NCBI RefSeq assembly: GCF_001074635.1 | Contig: NZ_JUQO01000192.1 | Span: forward strand, 1-62,697 | Source of the DNA: Streptococcus mitis | GTDB taxonomy: Bacteria > Bacillota > Bacilli > Lactobacillales > Streptococcaceae | Direction: 5' to 3' | Length of the DNA stretch: 62,697 nucleotides | Shown: positions 39,618 to 47,449 of the stretch, piece by piece | Position numbering within the stretch: position 1 is the first letter of the stretch | Layout: each line of letters opens with the position of its first letter | Program-made: the position numbers and the translations under genes | Notes under the pieces: model-generated | The model's input: the letters and a program-made list of their open reading frames with translations, nothing else | Database searches by the model: none | What the model was told of the DNA's origin: nothing

Positions 39618-40472
39618 ATGAATCTTAGTTTAGTCTCACCCTTTGTTTACCTTGCATCTGAAAAAATATCAGCTGAAAATTTATTTGAAGGATTTAATGT
39701 GGATTTACAATCTACGGTAGATCTGATTAAATCTCTATCTAGCTACAATCCAACAGTATGGACTTATATGTCTAGTATTACTAAAAGTGTCATGCAGCCT
39801 CTTGGAGTTGCGATTTTATCAGTTGTTCTCATCTTAGAATTTTCAAAGATGGCAAAGAAGATTGCTAACTCAGGAGGAGCGATGACCTTTGAAGCATTAG
39901 CGCCGATGTTGATTAGTTATATTATGGTCGCAGTTGTAATTACCAACACTACCGTCATTGTAGAAGCCATCATCGGGATTGCGAGTCATGCCATTGAACA
40001 AGTGGCCTCGATTGTGGCTCACGGTGGGGCAAAGTATGATACCATTTCTGGATTAAAAGGGTCAGGATTTATTGGCCGGATGATTGTGGGCTTTTTCGCC
40101 CTCCTTATCTGGCTAGTTCGGATAGTAAGTGCAGCCATGGTTAATCTTTTGGTATCTATTCGATTTATTCAACTCTACCTTATGATCCCATTTGCCCCTC
40201 TTACGATTCCAACATTTTTAAGTGATGAATGGAAGTCTATTGGTATAGGCTATTTAAAAAATATTATGGTCTATGCGGTACAAGGGGTTCTTATTTTTCT
40301 GATTGTTTCTCTTGTTCCTTTATTTGAATCTGCTGGGAAAATAGCTGTTTCAAATGGTGCAGGAGTCCTGCAATCTCTTGCGATTATGTTTGGTAGTTTG
40401 GTACAAGCTATCTTACTGATTATTGCCCTCGTTGGTTCTCAACGTACGGCTCGCTCAATCTTAGGTATGTAA
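39618..40472 (+). CDS. VirB6/TrbL-like channel protein
   Basis: A 284-residue integral membrane protein with about six helices, including VMQPLGVAILSVVLILEF, MLISYIMVAVVITNTTVIVEAIIG and FFALLIWLVRIVSAAMVNLLVSIRFIQLYLMIPFAPLTIP. This is the VirB6/TrbL pattern of Gram-positive ICEs. The start at 39618 lies in an odd setting: the best-spaced ATG (39613) opens a two-codon frame, ATG ACA TGA, whose stop overlaps this start. Confidence 0.85.
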   Translation: MNLSLVSPFVYLASEKISAENLFEGFNVDLQSTVDLIKSLSSYNPTVWTYMSSITKSVMQPLGVAILSVVLILEFSKMAKKIANSGGAMTFEALAPMLISYIMVAVVITNTTVIVEAIIGIASHAIEQVASIVAHGGAKYDTISGLKGSGFIGRMIVGFFALLIWLVRIVSAAMVNLLVSIRFIQLYLMIPFAPLTIPTFLSDEWKSIGIGYLKNIMVYAVQGVLIFLIVSLVPLFESAGKIAVSNGAGVLQSLAIMFGSLVQAILLIIALVGSQRTARSILGM

Positions 40473-40478
40473 TTAGAT

Positions 40479-40512
40479 AAAGGCTAGGAAGTGAATGCTT
40501 CTTAGCCTTTTT
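40479..40512 (+). terminator. Intra-operon hairpin terminator
   Basis: AAAGGCTAGGAAG pairs with CTTCTTAGCCTTT across TGAATG and runs into T. It lies inside the conjugation operon, between the VirB6-like and PrgI genes, so it probably lowers downstream expression. Confidence 0.75.
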
Positions 40513-40525
40513 AGAAAGGAAAGTC

Positions 40526-40885
40526 ATGAATACACGTGTCTTTAAAGACATCTCAAAATACCAACACAGGGCTTGGTTAGGTTTTACCACAAGGCAAATC
40601 ATATTTGTTTTACCAGCCTTTATTGTCACAATTATTGTTTTGGGCTTGAATCTCTTTTTCTGGCAATTTGGAGATTGGTTTGTTTACGGTTTTGTGTTTG
40701 CTTTTACCATCCCTCTCATGCTTTTTGGAGTCTATAAACCCAATGATTTATATTTTGAACATTATTTGAAATACCGTCTTCATTTTGAATTAACGGTTCC
40801 CCTACGCACAATTACAGGAAAGAAAGGACCTGAACATGAAAAGAAAATCAAATACATTAAAGAAACAAAAAACTTCAATGACTAA
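40526..40885 (+). CDS. PrgI-family membrane protein
   Basis: A 119-residue protein with the PrgI layout: a soluble N-terminus (FKDISKYQHRAWLGFTTRQ), two adjacent membrane helices (about 27-47 and 51-70), then YKPNDLYFEHYLKYRLHFEL. It is a VirB3-type partner of the VirB4 ATPase encoded next, which it overlaps by 50 bases. Confidence 0.85.
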   Translation: MNTRVFKDISKYQHRAWLGFTTRQIIFVLPAFIVTIIVLGLNLFFWQFGDWFVYGFVFAFTIPLMLFGVYKPNDLYFEHYLKYRLHFELTVPLRTITGKKGPEHEKKIKYIKETKNFND

Positions 40886-43193
40886 TAAAAAGGAAGAAGT
40901 TAAAGGAAAAAAAGAGGAAGTGTTACCCTCTACAGCGAATAGCCTTGCCTATCAAGCCCTGTACCAAAATGGTCTAATGCAGGTAAAAGAAGATTATTTC
41001 TCACAAAGCTACTTACTTGGGGACGTCAATTACCAAACTGTTGGTTTAGAAGATAAGGGCGCAATCATTGAGAAGTATTCTGATTTGATTAACTCTTTAG
41101 ACGACCAAACCAACTTCCAATTGACTATCTTTAACAAAAGATTGAATTTAGAAAAATTCAGACAAAGTGTTTTGTATGAGGAAAAAGAAGATGGGTATGA
41201 TACCTATCGTAAAGAATTGAATCGGATGATGAATCAGAATTTAGACAGTGGCGAAAATAACTTTTCGGCTGTTAAACTGATTAGCTTTGGTAGAAAGGAT
41301 TCTAATCCCAAACAAGCCTATCGTTCCCTGTCCCAAATAGGAGAATATTTCAAGAGTGGTTTCTCAGAAATTGATGCTCGCTTTGAATCCTTGGCTGGAG
41401 AAAACCGTGTGAACTTGTTGGCAGATATGCTTAGAGGAGAACACCATCTTCCTTTTTCTTACCGTGATTTAACGAGATCGGGTCAGACGACTCGCCACTT
41501 TATAGCGCCTAATCTCTTAGATTTCAAAAACAAGAATTACCTACAAATCAATGACCGCTTATTACAGATTGTCTATGTGAGAGACTACGGCATGGAATTA
41601 GGTGATCAGTTTATTCGAGACCTCATGCAAGGAGATTTGGAATTGATTGTGAGCCTCCATGCTCAAAGTTCGACCAAGGCAGATGCCATGAAGAAACTAC
41701 GAACAAAGAAGACCTTGATGGAATCCCAAAAGATTGGGGAACAACAAAAACTAGCTCGTACAGGTATCTATTTGGAAAAAGTAGGTCATGTATTAGAAAG
41801 CAATATCGATGAAGCTGAAGAACTCTTAAAAACCATGACAGAGACAGGAGATAAACTATTTCAAACAGTCTTCTTGATTGGTGTTTTTGGTCAGGATGAA
41901 GAAGAACTTAAACAAGCACTAGATACGATTCAACAAGTGGCCGGCTCAAATGACCTAATGATTGATAAACTTCCATATATGCAAGAAGCAGCCTTTAATA
42001 GTTTGTTGCCATTTGGTTGTGATTTTTTAGAGGGAGTATCACGGAGTTTATTAACATCTAATGTAGCAGTGAACTCTCCATGGACTTCAGTAGACTTACA
42101 AGACCGTAGTGGGAAATATTACGGTATCAATCAAATATCAAGTAATATTATTACCATTGATCGCAGCCTATTAAATACACCGTCTGGTCTGATTTTAGGA
42201 ACTTCTGGAGCTGGGAAAGGGATGGCAACCAAGCATGAAATTATCACGACCAAAATCAAGGAATCTGGTGAAAATACTGAAATTATCATCGTGGATCCAG
42301 AAGCAGAGTACAGTGTTATTGGACGGGCTTTTGGTGGAGAAATGATTGATATTGCGCCAGATTCCCAAACCTATCTCAATGTCCTTGACTTGTCTGAGGA
42401 AAATATGGATGAAGATCCTGTAAAGGTAAAATCAGAATTTCTTTTATCCTTTATCGGCAAGTTATTGGATAGAAAAATGGATGGAAGAGAAAAATCGATT
42501 ATCGACCGAGTCACCAGACTCACCTATCAGTCATTTAAAGAGCCTTCTTTGGAAGAATGGGTTTTTGTCTTGAGTCAACAGCCAGAAGAAGAAGCGCAGA
42601 ATTTGGCACTTGATATGGAACTGTATGTCGAAGGTTCTCTTGATATTTTTTCTCATAAGACCAATATTCAGACCGGATCCAATTTCTTGATTTATAACGT
42701 TAAGAAGTTAGGAGATGAGCTGAAACAAATCGCCCTTATGGTTGTTTTTGATCAGATATGGAATCGTGTCGTTCGGAATCAAAAATTAGGGAAGAAGACC
42801 TGGATTTATTTTGATGAGATGCAGCTTCTCTTATTAGATAAATATGCCAGTGATTTCTTCTTTAAATTGTGGAGTCGTGTCAGAAAATATGGAGCTAGTC
42901 CGACTGGGATAACTCAAAATGTCGAAACCTTATTGTTAGATCCAAATGGTAGACGGATTATTGCAAATAGTGAATTTATGATTCTCCTCAAGCAAGCAAA
43001 AAATGACCGAGAAGAACTGGTTCAACTCTTAGGCTTGTCAAAAGAACTTGAAAAATACCTAGTCAATCCAGAAAAAGGTGCAGGACTGATAAAAGCTGGT
43101 TCCGTTGTCGTTCCCTTCAAAAATAAGATTCCTCAAGGTACTCAATTGTTTGATATCATGAGTACGGATCCTGATAAAATGGCTTCTAATTAA
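40836..43193 (+). CDS. VirB4-type conjugation ATPase
   Basis: A 785-residue secretion ATPase, the conserved motor of type IV secretion. The P-loop GTSGAGKGMAT (about 456-465) and Walker B KTWIYFDEMQLLLLDKYAS (about 660-680) are clear, followed by GITQNVETLLLDPNGRRIIANSEF. The N-terminal third is the VirB4 adaptor region. The ATG has a GAAAGGA site and lies inside the PrgI gene. Confidence 0.93.
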   Translation: MKRKSNTLKKQKTSMTNKKEEVKGKKEEVLPSTANSLAYQALYQNGLMQVKEDYFSQSYLLGDVNYQTVGLEDKGAIIEKYSDLINSLDDQTNFQLTIFNKRLNLEKFRQSVLYEEKEDGYDTYRKELNRMMNQNLDSGENNFSAVKLISFGRKDSNPKQAYRSLSQIGEYFKSGFSEIDARFESLAGENRVNLLADMLRGEHHLPFSYRDLTRSGQTTRHFIAPNLLDFKNKNYLQINDRLLQIVYVRDYGMELGDQFIRDLMQGDLELIVSLHAQSSTKADAMKKLRTKKTLMESQKIGEQQKLARTGIYLEKVGHVLESNIDEAEELLKTMTETGDKLFQTVFLIGVFGQDEEELKQALDTIQQVAGSNDLMIDKLPYMQEAAFNSLLPFGCDFLEGVSRSLLTSNVAVNSPWTSVDLQDRSGKYYGINQISSNIITIDRSLLNTPSGLILGTSGAGKGMATKHEIITTKIKESGENTEIIIVDPEAEYSVIGRAFGGEMIDIAPDSQTYLNVLDLSEENMDEDPVKVKSEFLLSFIGKLLDRKMDGREKSIIDRVTRLTYQSFKEPSLEEWVFVLSQQPEEEAQNLALDMELYVEGSLDIFSHKTNIQTGSNFLIYNVKKLGDELKQIALMVVFDQIWNRVVRNQKLGKKTWIYFDEMQLLLLDKYASDFFFKLWSRVRKYGASPTGITQNVETLLLDPNGRRIIANSEFMILLKQAKNDREELVQLLGLSKELEKYLVNPEKGAGLIKAGSVVVPFKNKIPQGTQLFDIMSTDPDKMASN

Positions 43194-43204
43194 GGGGAAG
43201 GTAA

Positions 43205-46018
43205 ATGAAGGATAAAAGAGAAATCATACGTGCCCGAAAGGCATTTAGAAGAAGTCTAAAAGATGAGAAGAAATTCTTGAAAAAAGGAAAGAAGGAGGTG
43301 AAGAAACAGAAAAAAAATTCTGCTGTACTGGATGAAAAAGCATGGAAAAAAGAGATAAAAGAAAAGCTAGAGGAGATGAGAGAAGCTTCAAAGGAGAGAG
43401 TAAAACAAGCAAATGAAGACTACAATCATATTCTTCAAAATAGTCCTCCATCTTTTTTGAATCGTAAAGAATTAAGAGACAGACGATTACCTCATGCTAG
43501 GAAACGATTGAAAATAGCCAAGAAGAAATTTAGAGAAGCCAAGGTAGAAGCAAAAGAAGAAAGAAAAGAGAGTCGTAAAGAAAGAAAAACCAATCAAAAA
43601 TTTCTTTATGGTCAGGAATCGAAAGCAAAATCTAATTTTTTCTTTCAAGGGAAGAGTTTAGAAGAATTAAAAGCTAAGAAAGAAGTCAAGGCCGCAAAAG
43701 AGAATCTAAAATCTACTAAACAAGCCTATAAGTCTAAAAAAGTCAGTAGGAAAGCTAAAACTTTTCTTTATGTCCTTGGACGTGAAGGAGGAGAGTTAGC
43801 TTCAGAAAATGAAGATTTAGAAGGCTATCGCACACTTCAAGAGACCATTAGAAAAGGGAAACGCTACAGTCGGCTTTCTTATAATCTTGGGAAAGCTAGT
43901 GTCAAAACAGGACAAGCAACAGGTCGTTTTACCAAAAAAAGACTGACCAACACAAAAGAGCGATACCATCATTTTAAGGATGGAAAAGGATGGAAACTAG
44001 CGAAAGAGAATCCAAGTTCCTTTAAAAATCGGTATCGAAAATTAAAGAAACAAGGTCTTACTAGTGTCCGAAATATCTATCAAAAACTAAAAGCAGCCTT
44101 TTCCTTCTTTACATTTGCGGCTGGAAATCCTGTAACCTGGATAGTTGGAGGAATAGTCTTTCTTCTCTTACTTATGATGAGCTTCTTTTTAGGATTTTCA
44201 TCTGCTAGTTTGATTCAACAAGATGAATTTGAATTAACAAAAGCTTATACCCACCTAACTTGGGAAGACGTAGAACATACTCGTACAAATGACAAAGGCA
44301 TTACCTATTACACAAAAGTTGATGATGTGATGGGATATATGAACTTTAAATTCCATGACTATGAGTTACACAAACCAGTTCACTTATTTAGTTCAGAAAC
44401 TTACAAGGATTATCTGTCTACTTTGTGGCATGATTTAAACGATGGGGAAGATTTGAAATCCATGCAAGACCTTTATGAAACTCCTAAGTATAAAATCTCG
44501 AAAGACGATCAAGAGGAAATGAAGGAACTAAAAGAAGAGGGTGTGTATGCTTCCATGCAGGAATTGGACAATCCATTTGAGGGGAAAAGCAATGAAGATA
44601 GTCTAACCATGACTTATCGTTATGGATACTATGATTTAGATGGGAAACCTACTCTTCAGGAGTACATTCTACTAGAAGCGAAGGCTCACCAAACGATTGT
44701 CGCACCAATGGATGGAGTTGTATCTCTAGATGGCGACAATATTATTCTCACTAACGGAAAAGGAGAGAATGAGAGTCGATTGACCTTGTATTCTATTCAT
44801 AATGGCCGTGCGATTGAGGGGACTAGAGTCCTAACGGGTGATATTATTGGTGAAACACCAGACGATACAGGTTTGAAAGTTTCCTATCAAAAGTATAAAA
44901 ACAAGAAAGAAAAATTGGTGTACGTCAATCCGCAATTTTATTTTCCCAAAGTCATTCAACTTCAGACCACTATCTTACCTGCCATTGGTCAGTTTGGTGG
45001 GGATGAGTTTGAACGAGCAAAACATATTTATGAGTTTTTGAAATCTCAAGGAGCAAGTCCCCAAGCTATTGCAGCTATTTTAGGAAATTGGTCGGTAGAA
45101 TCTTCTATCAATCCAAAACGAGCTGAAGGGGATTATTTATCTCCTCCAGTTGGCGCTACCGATTCCTCATGGGATGATGAAAGCTGGTTAGCGATTGGAG
45201 GGCCAGCCATTTATAGTGGTGCTTATCCTAATATCCTTCATAGAGGTTTGGGGTTAGGTCAATGGACGGATACTGCAGATGGTTCAACACGTCATACAGC
45301 TTTGTTAAATTATGCACGCACCAAAAATAAGAAATGGTATGATTTAGACCTCCAACTTGATTTTATGCTTCATGGGGATAGTCCTTACTATCAAAGTTGG
45401 CTAAAGGATTTCTTTAAAAATACGGGTAGTGCAGCCAATCTCGCCCAACTCTTCCTCACCTATTGGGAGGGAAATTCTGGTGACAAACTACTGGAAAGAC
45501 AAACTAGAGCAACGGAATGGTATTATCAAATTGAAAAAGGCTTTAGTCAAACAAATGGAGGACAGGCAAAAAGTGACCCACAATCCCTTGAAGGGGTTCG
45601 TGGGGACTTGTATGATCATTCTGTTCCTGGTGGTGGAGATGGTATGGCCTATGCCTATGGACAATGTACATGGGGTGTTGCGGCTCGTATGAACCAGTTA
45701 GGATTAAAGCTAAAAGGTAGAAATGGAGAGAAGATTTCAATCATTAATACCATGGGAAATGGTCAGGACTGGGTTGCGACAGCTTCAAGTCTTGGTGGGG
45801 AAACTGGCTCTACACCAAGAGCAGGTGCCATTGTTTCTTTTGTGGGAGGTACACATGGCACACCAGCCATCTACGGTCATGTGGCTTTTGTCGAGAAAGT
45901 ATATGATGACGGTTCTTTCCTTGTGTCTGAAACCAACTATGGTGGCAACCCTAACTATACCTTTAGAAAAATCTCTCAAGCAGATAGCGCCATCAGTTTT
46001 GCTTATACTACGAAATAG
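43205..46018 (+). CDS. Conjugation cell-wall hydrolase (lysozyme + CHAP)
   Basis: A 937-residue protein that opens the peptidoglycan for the mating channel. The order is: a very basic coiled-coil N-terminus (1-300), one membrane helix (about 312-335), a middle VirB8-like/linker region, a degenerate M23-like patch (HQTIVAPMDGVVSLDGDN, about 495-515), a phage-tail-type lysozyme domain (about 605-770, with ILGNWSVESSINP holding the likely catalytic Glu) and a C-terminal CHAP amidase domain (about 805-937, Cys in GQCTWG near 821 and His in YGHVAFVE). The hydrolase part faces outside. Confidence 0.9.
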   Translation: MKDKREIIRARKAFRRSLKDEKKFLKKGKKEVKKQKKNSAVLDEKAWKKEIKEKLEEMREASKERVKQANEDYNHILQNSPPSFLNRKELRDRRLPHARKRLKIAKKKFREAKVEAKEERKESRKERKTNQKFLYGQESKAKSNFFFQGKSLEELKAKKEVKAAKENLKSTKQAYKSKKVSRKAKTFLYVLGREGGELASENEDLEGYRTLQETIRKGKRYSRLSYNLGKASVKTGQATGRFTKKRLTNTKERYHHFKDGKGWKLAKENPSSFKNRYRKLKKQGLTSVRNIYQKLKAAFSFFTFAAGNPVTWIVGGIVFLLLLMMSFFLGFSSASLIQQDEFELTKAYTHLTWEDVEHTRTNDKGITYYTKVDDVMGYMNFKFHDYELHKPVHLFSSETYKDYLSTLWHDLNDGEDLKSMQDLYETPKYKISKDDQEEMKELKEEGVYASMQELDNPFEGKSNEDSLTMTYRYGYYDLDGKPTLQEYILLEAKAHQTIVAPMDGVVSLDGDNIILTNGKGENESRLTLYSIHNGRAIEGTRVLTGDIIGETPDDTGLKVSYQKYKNKKEKLVYVNPQFYFPKVIQLQTTILPAIGQFGGDEFERAKHIYEFLKSQGASPQAIAAILGNWSVESSINPKRAEGDYLSPPVGATDSSWDDESWLAIGGPAIYSGAYPNILHRGLGLGQWTDTADGSTRHTALLNYARTKNKKWYDLDLQLDFMLHGDSPYYQSWLKDFFKNTGSAANLAQLFLTYWEGNSGDKLLERQTRATEWYYQIEKGFSQTNGGQAKSDPQSLEGVRGDLYDHSVPGGGDGMAYAYGQCTWGVAARMNQLGLKLKGRNGEKISIINTMGNGQDWVATASSLGGETGSTPRAGAIVSFVGGTHGTPAIYGHVAFVEKVYDDGSFLVSETNYGGNPNYTFRKISQADSAISFAYTTK

Positions 46019-46030
46019 AAGAGTTTACAC

Positions 46031-46059
46031 TTGAAATTTTAACCATTTTCAGGTAGAAT
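46031..46059 (+). promoter_or_regulatory. Promoter of the PBECR4 gene leader
   Basis: TTGAAA (46031-46036) and TAGAAT (46054-46059) are 17 bases apart. The start near 46066 gives a leader of about 190 bases with two structured repeats and a terminator. Confidence 0.7.
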
Positions 46060-46091
46060 AAATAGTGTAGATGAGTAGTCGGCTCATGGTC

Positions 46092-46199
46092 AATCTGATA
46101 GTAATCTTGGACATAAGGGCCAAGCGGTGGCGGACACCAGAACGAAATCCGATAGCAATCTTGGACGTAAGGGCCAAGCGGTGGCAGACACCAGAATAA
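46092..46199 (+). repeat. Two tandem 54-bp structured repeats
   Basis: Copies at 46092-46145 and 46146-46199 differ at only a few bases. Each contains CTTGG/CCAAG and GGTG/CACC inverted repeats, so each can fold into two small hairpins in RNA. They lie in the transcribed leader of the PBECR4-like gene, just before a terminator. Confidence 0.8.
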
Positions 46200-46210
46200 A
46201 CCGACTGACT

Positions 46211-46244
46211 AGGTGGCTTACAGACTCTGTAAACCACCTTTTTT
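46211..46244 (+). terminator. Leader terminator (attenuator) before the PBECR4 gene
   Basis: AGGTGG-TTACA pairs with TGTAA-CCACCT (one mismatch) and six T follow, ending twelve bases before the gene start. A terminator placed after a promoter and before the gene is the layout of an attenuator. Confidence 0.75.
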
Positions 46245-46255
46245 GTGAGGAAAAT

Positions 46256-46840
46256 ATGGAAAATATGGAAATTATGGAAAATTTTGAAGTTTATCGTAAT
46301 CCTAATTACAACGAAAAAATAAAACTTCAGCGTTTTTTTACACAGTTACAAATTGCGGCTTCTTTTTTTAAAAAACACTTTGTTGGCAAAATCATGTATT
46401 ATGAAACGGAAATTGAAAGTGTTGAGCTTCATTTTTCACCTACTAATTTCATGCACCTATGTGGTGTTGATTACCAAAAAGGTGCAGGCAGTTTCTTTGA
46501 CGATTGTTTAAATAGACATGTCATAATTGATGAGTTGAAAATAAAAAAAGATGGAACCACGATGCAAAAGTTACAAGTTTTAGGATCCATTGAGGAGTTA
46601 TTGGGAAAGCATGTTCATCTAACTGGTTCAGGACGTTATTTGTATTTGGATTTTGATTATGCTCTACGTACAAGAAAACAGATACTAGCATTAACATTGA
46701 AAGAGACCTCTAGGAAAATTGTTCCTCAATCTTTATTAGATTTGAAGAGAAAGACAGTATTTCCAAAAGGTGAAAAAGTAATTTCCATTTACTCAAAACA
46801 TTTACAAACATCTGAACTTATTTATTATTTAAAAGATTAG
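46256..46840 (+). CDS. PBECR4-like putative RNase-fold protein
   Basis: A 194-residue protein. The start ATG 46256 has GAGG seven bases before; a longer in-frame reading would run through the leader repeats and the terminator. The central part (HFSPTNFMHLCGVDYQKGAGSFFDDCLN) resembles the PBECR4 domain (phage Barnase/EndoU/colicin/RelE-like nucleases) seen on streptococcal ICEs, with His and Cys in FMHLCG. The first residues repeat MEN/MEI. It may act as a toxin or anti-competitor factor; no partner antitoxin gene is adjacent. Family is from memory. Confidence 0.65.
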   Translation: MENMEIMENFEVYRNPNYNEKIKLQRFFTQLQIAASFFKKHFVGKIMYYETEIESVELHFSPTNFMHLCGVDYQKGAGSFFDDCLNRHVIIDELKIKKDGTTMQKLQVLGSIEELLGKHVHLTGSGRYLYLDFDYALRTRKQILALTLKETSRKIVPQSLLDLKRKTVFPKGEKVISIYSKHLQTSELIYYLKD

Positions 46841-46885
46841 TTTACATATCTTTTGTGGCATAAAATATATTTTTATCATTTTAAG

Positions 46886-46917
46886 GAGAACGTAGTTTTG
46901 GCTCGTTCTCTTTTTTT
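46886..46917 (+). terminator. Terminator after the PBECR4 gene
   Basis: GAGAACG (46886-46892) pairs with CGTTCTC (46904-46910), followed by seven T. Confidence 0.8.
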
Positions 46918-46991
46918 GTTGTGATACTTCTTTCAAGGAATATTTGGTAGGATTGGAGTGAAAAAAGATTAACTAGGAAAGAAGGAAGTAT

Positions 46992-47402
46992 ATGGAAGCC
47001 ATTTATCAACGTGATTCGGATCAAGATGGATTAACTGATGCTCAAGAATTGGCGCTAGGAACCAATCCTCTTAGCGCAGATTCTGATGGTGATGGACGTT
47101 CAGATTTAGTGGAAATAGAAGAAGGAACCAATCCCTTAGAAAAGGATTTTCAAGACATAGACCAAACAAGTATCACTGAATCGTCATCAGTATTTATGGA
47201 AATGAAACAAAAGATTTCAGATATGATGGAGAGTCACTACAAGGAATTTATACAGGCTCTGATTAGTATTGAAACAGGGATTGAAAACGAACAAGACCTA
47301 GAAGACTTATATACTTACTACATGAGAACAGATGCCGTTTCTATTTTGTCTAGTGATTTAGAAACCAGTCCTCAAAAGGTTGAAATGGAGATAGAGTTGT
47401 AG
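46992..47402 (+). CDS. TSP3-repeat (calcium-binding type) small protein
   Basis: A 136-residue acidic protein with two thrombospondin-type-3-like Asp-rich calcium loops at the N-terminus: DSDQDGLTDAQELALGTNPL and DSDGDGRSDLVEIEEGTNPL. The rest is helical and acidic. No signal peptide or membrane segment is seen, so it looks cytoplasmic, unusual for TSP3 repeats. Similar genes precede the big helicase gene in Tn5252-type ICEs. Function unknown. Confidence 0.8.
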   Translation: MEAIYQRDSDQDGLTDAQELALGTNPLSADSDGDGRSDLVEIEEGTNPLEKDFQDIDQTSITESSSVFMEMKQKISDMMESHYKEFIQALISIETGIENEQDLEDLYTYYMRTDAVSILSSDLETSPQKVEMEIEL

Positions 47403-47449
47403 GGGAATCATGTGATTCTCCTATTTTCGTATAGATGAAAGGAGCGAGT

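Noticed and set aside
46127..46255. Longer N-terminus for the PBECR4-like gene through the two 54-bp repeats
   Set aside because: The frame is open, but it runs across a strong terminator and has no ribosome site at its first ATG; GAGG fits ATG 46256 exactly. The in-frame repeats remain an odd coincidence.
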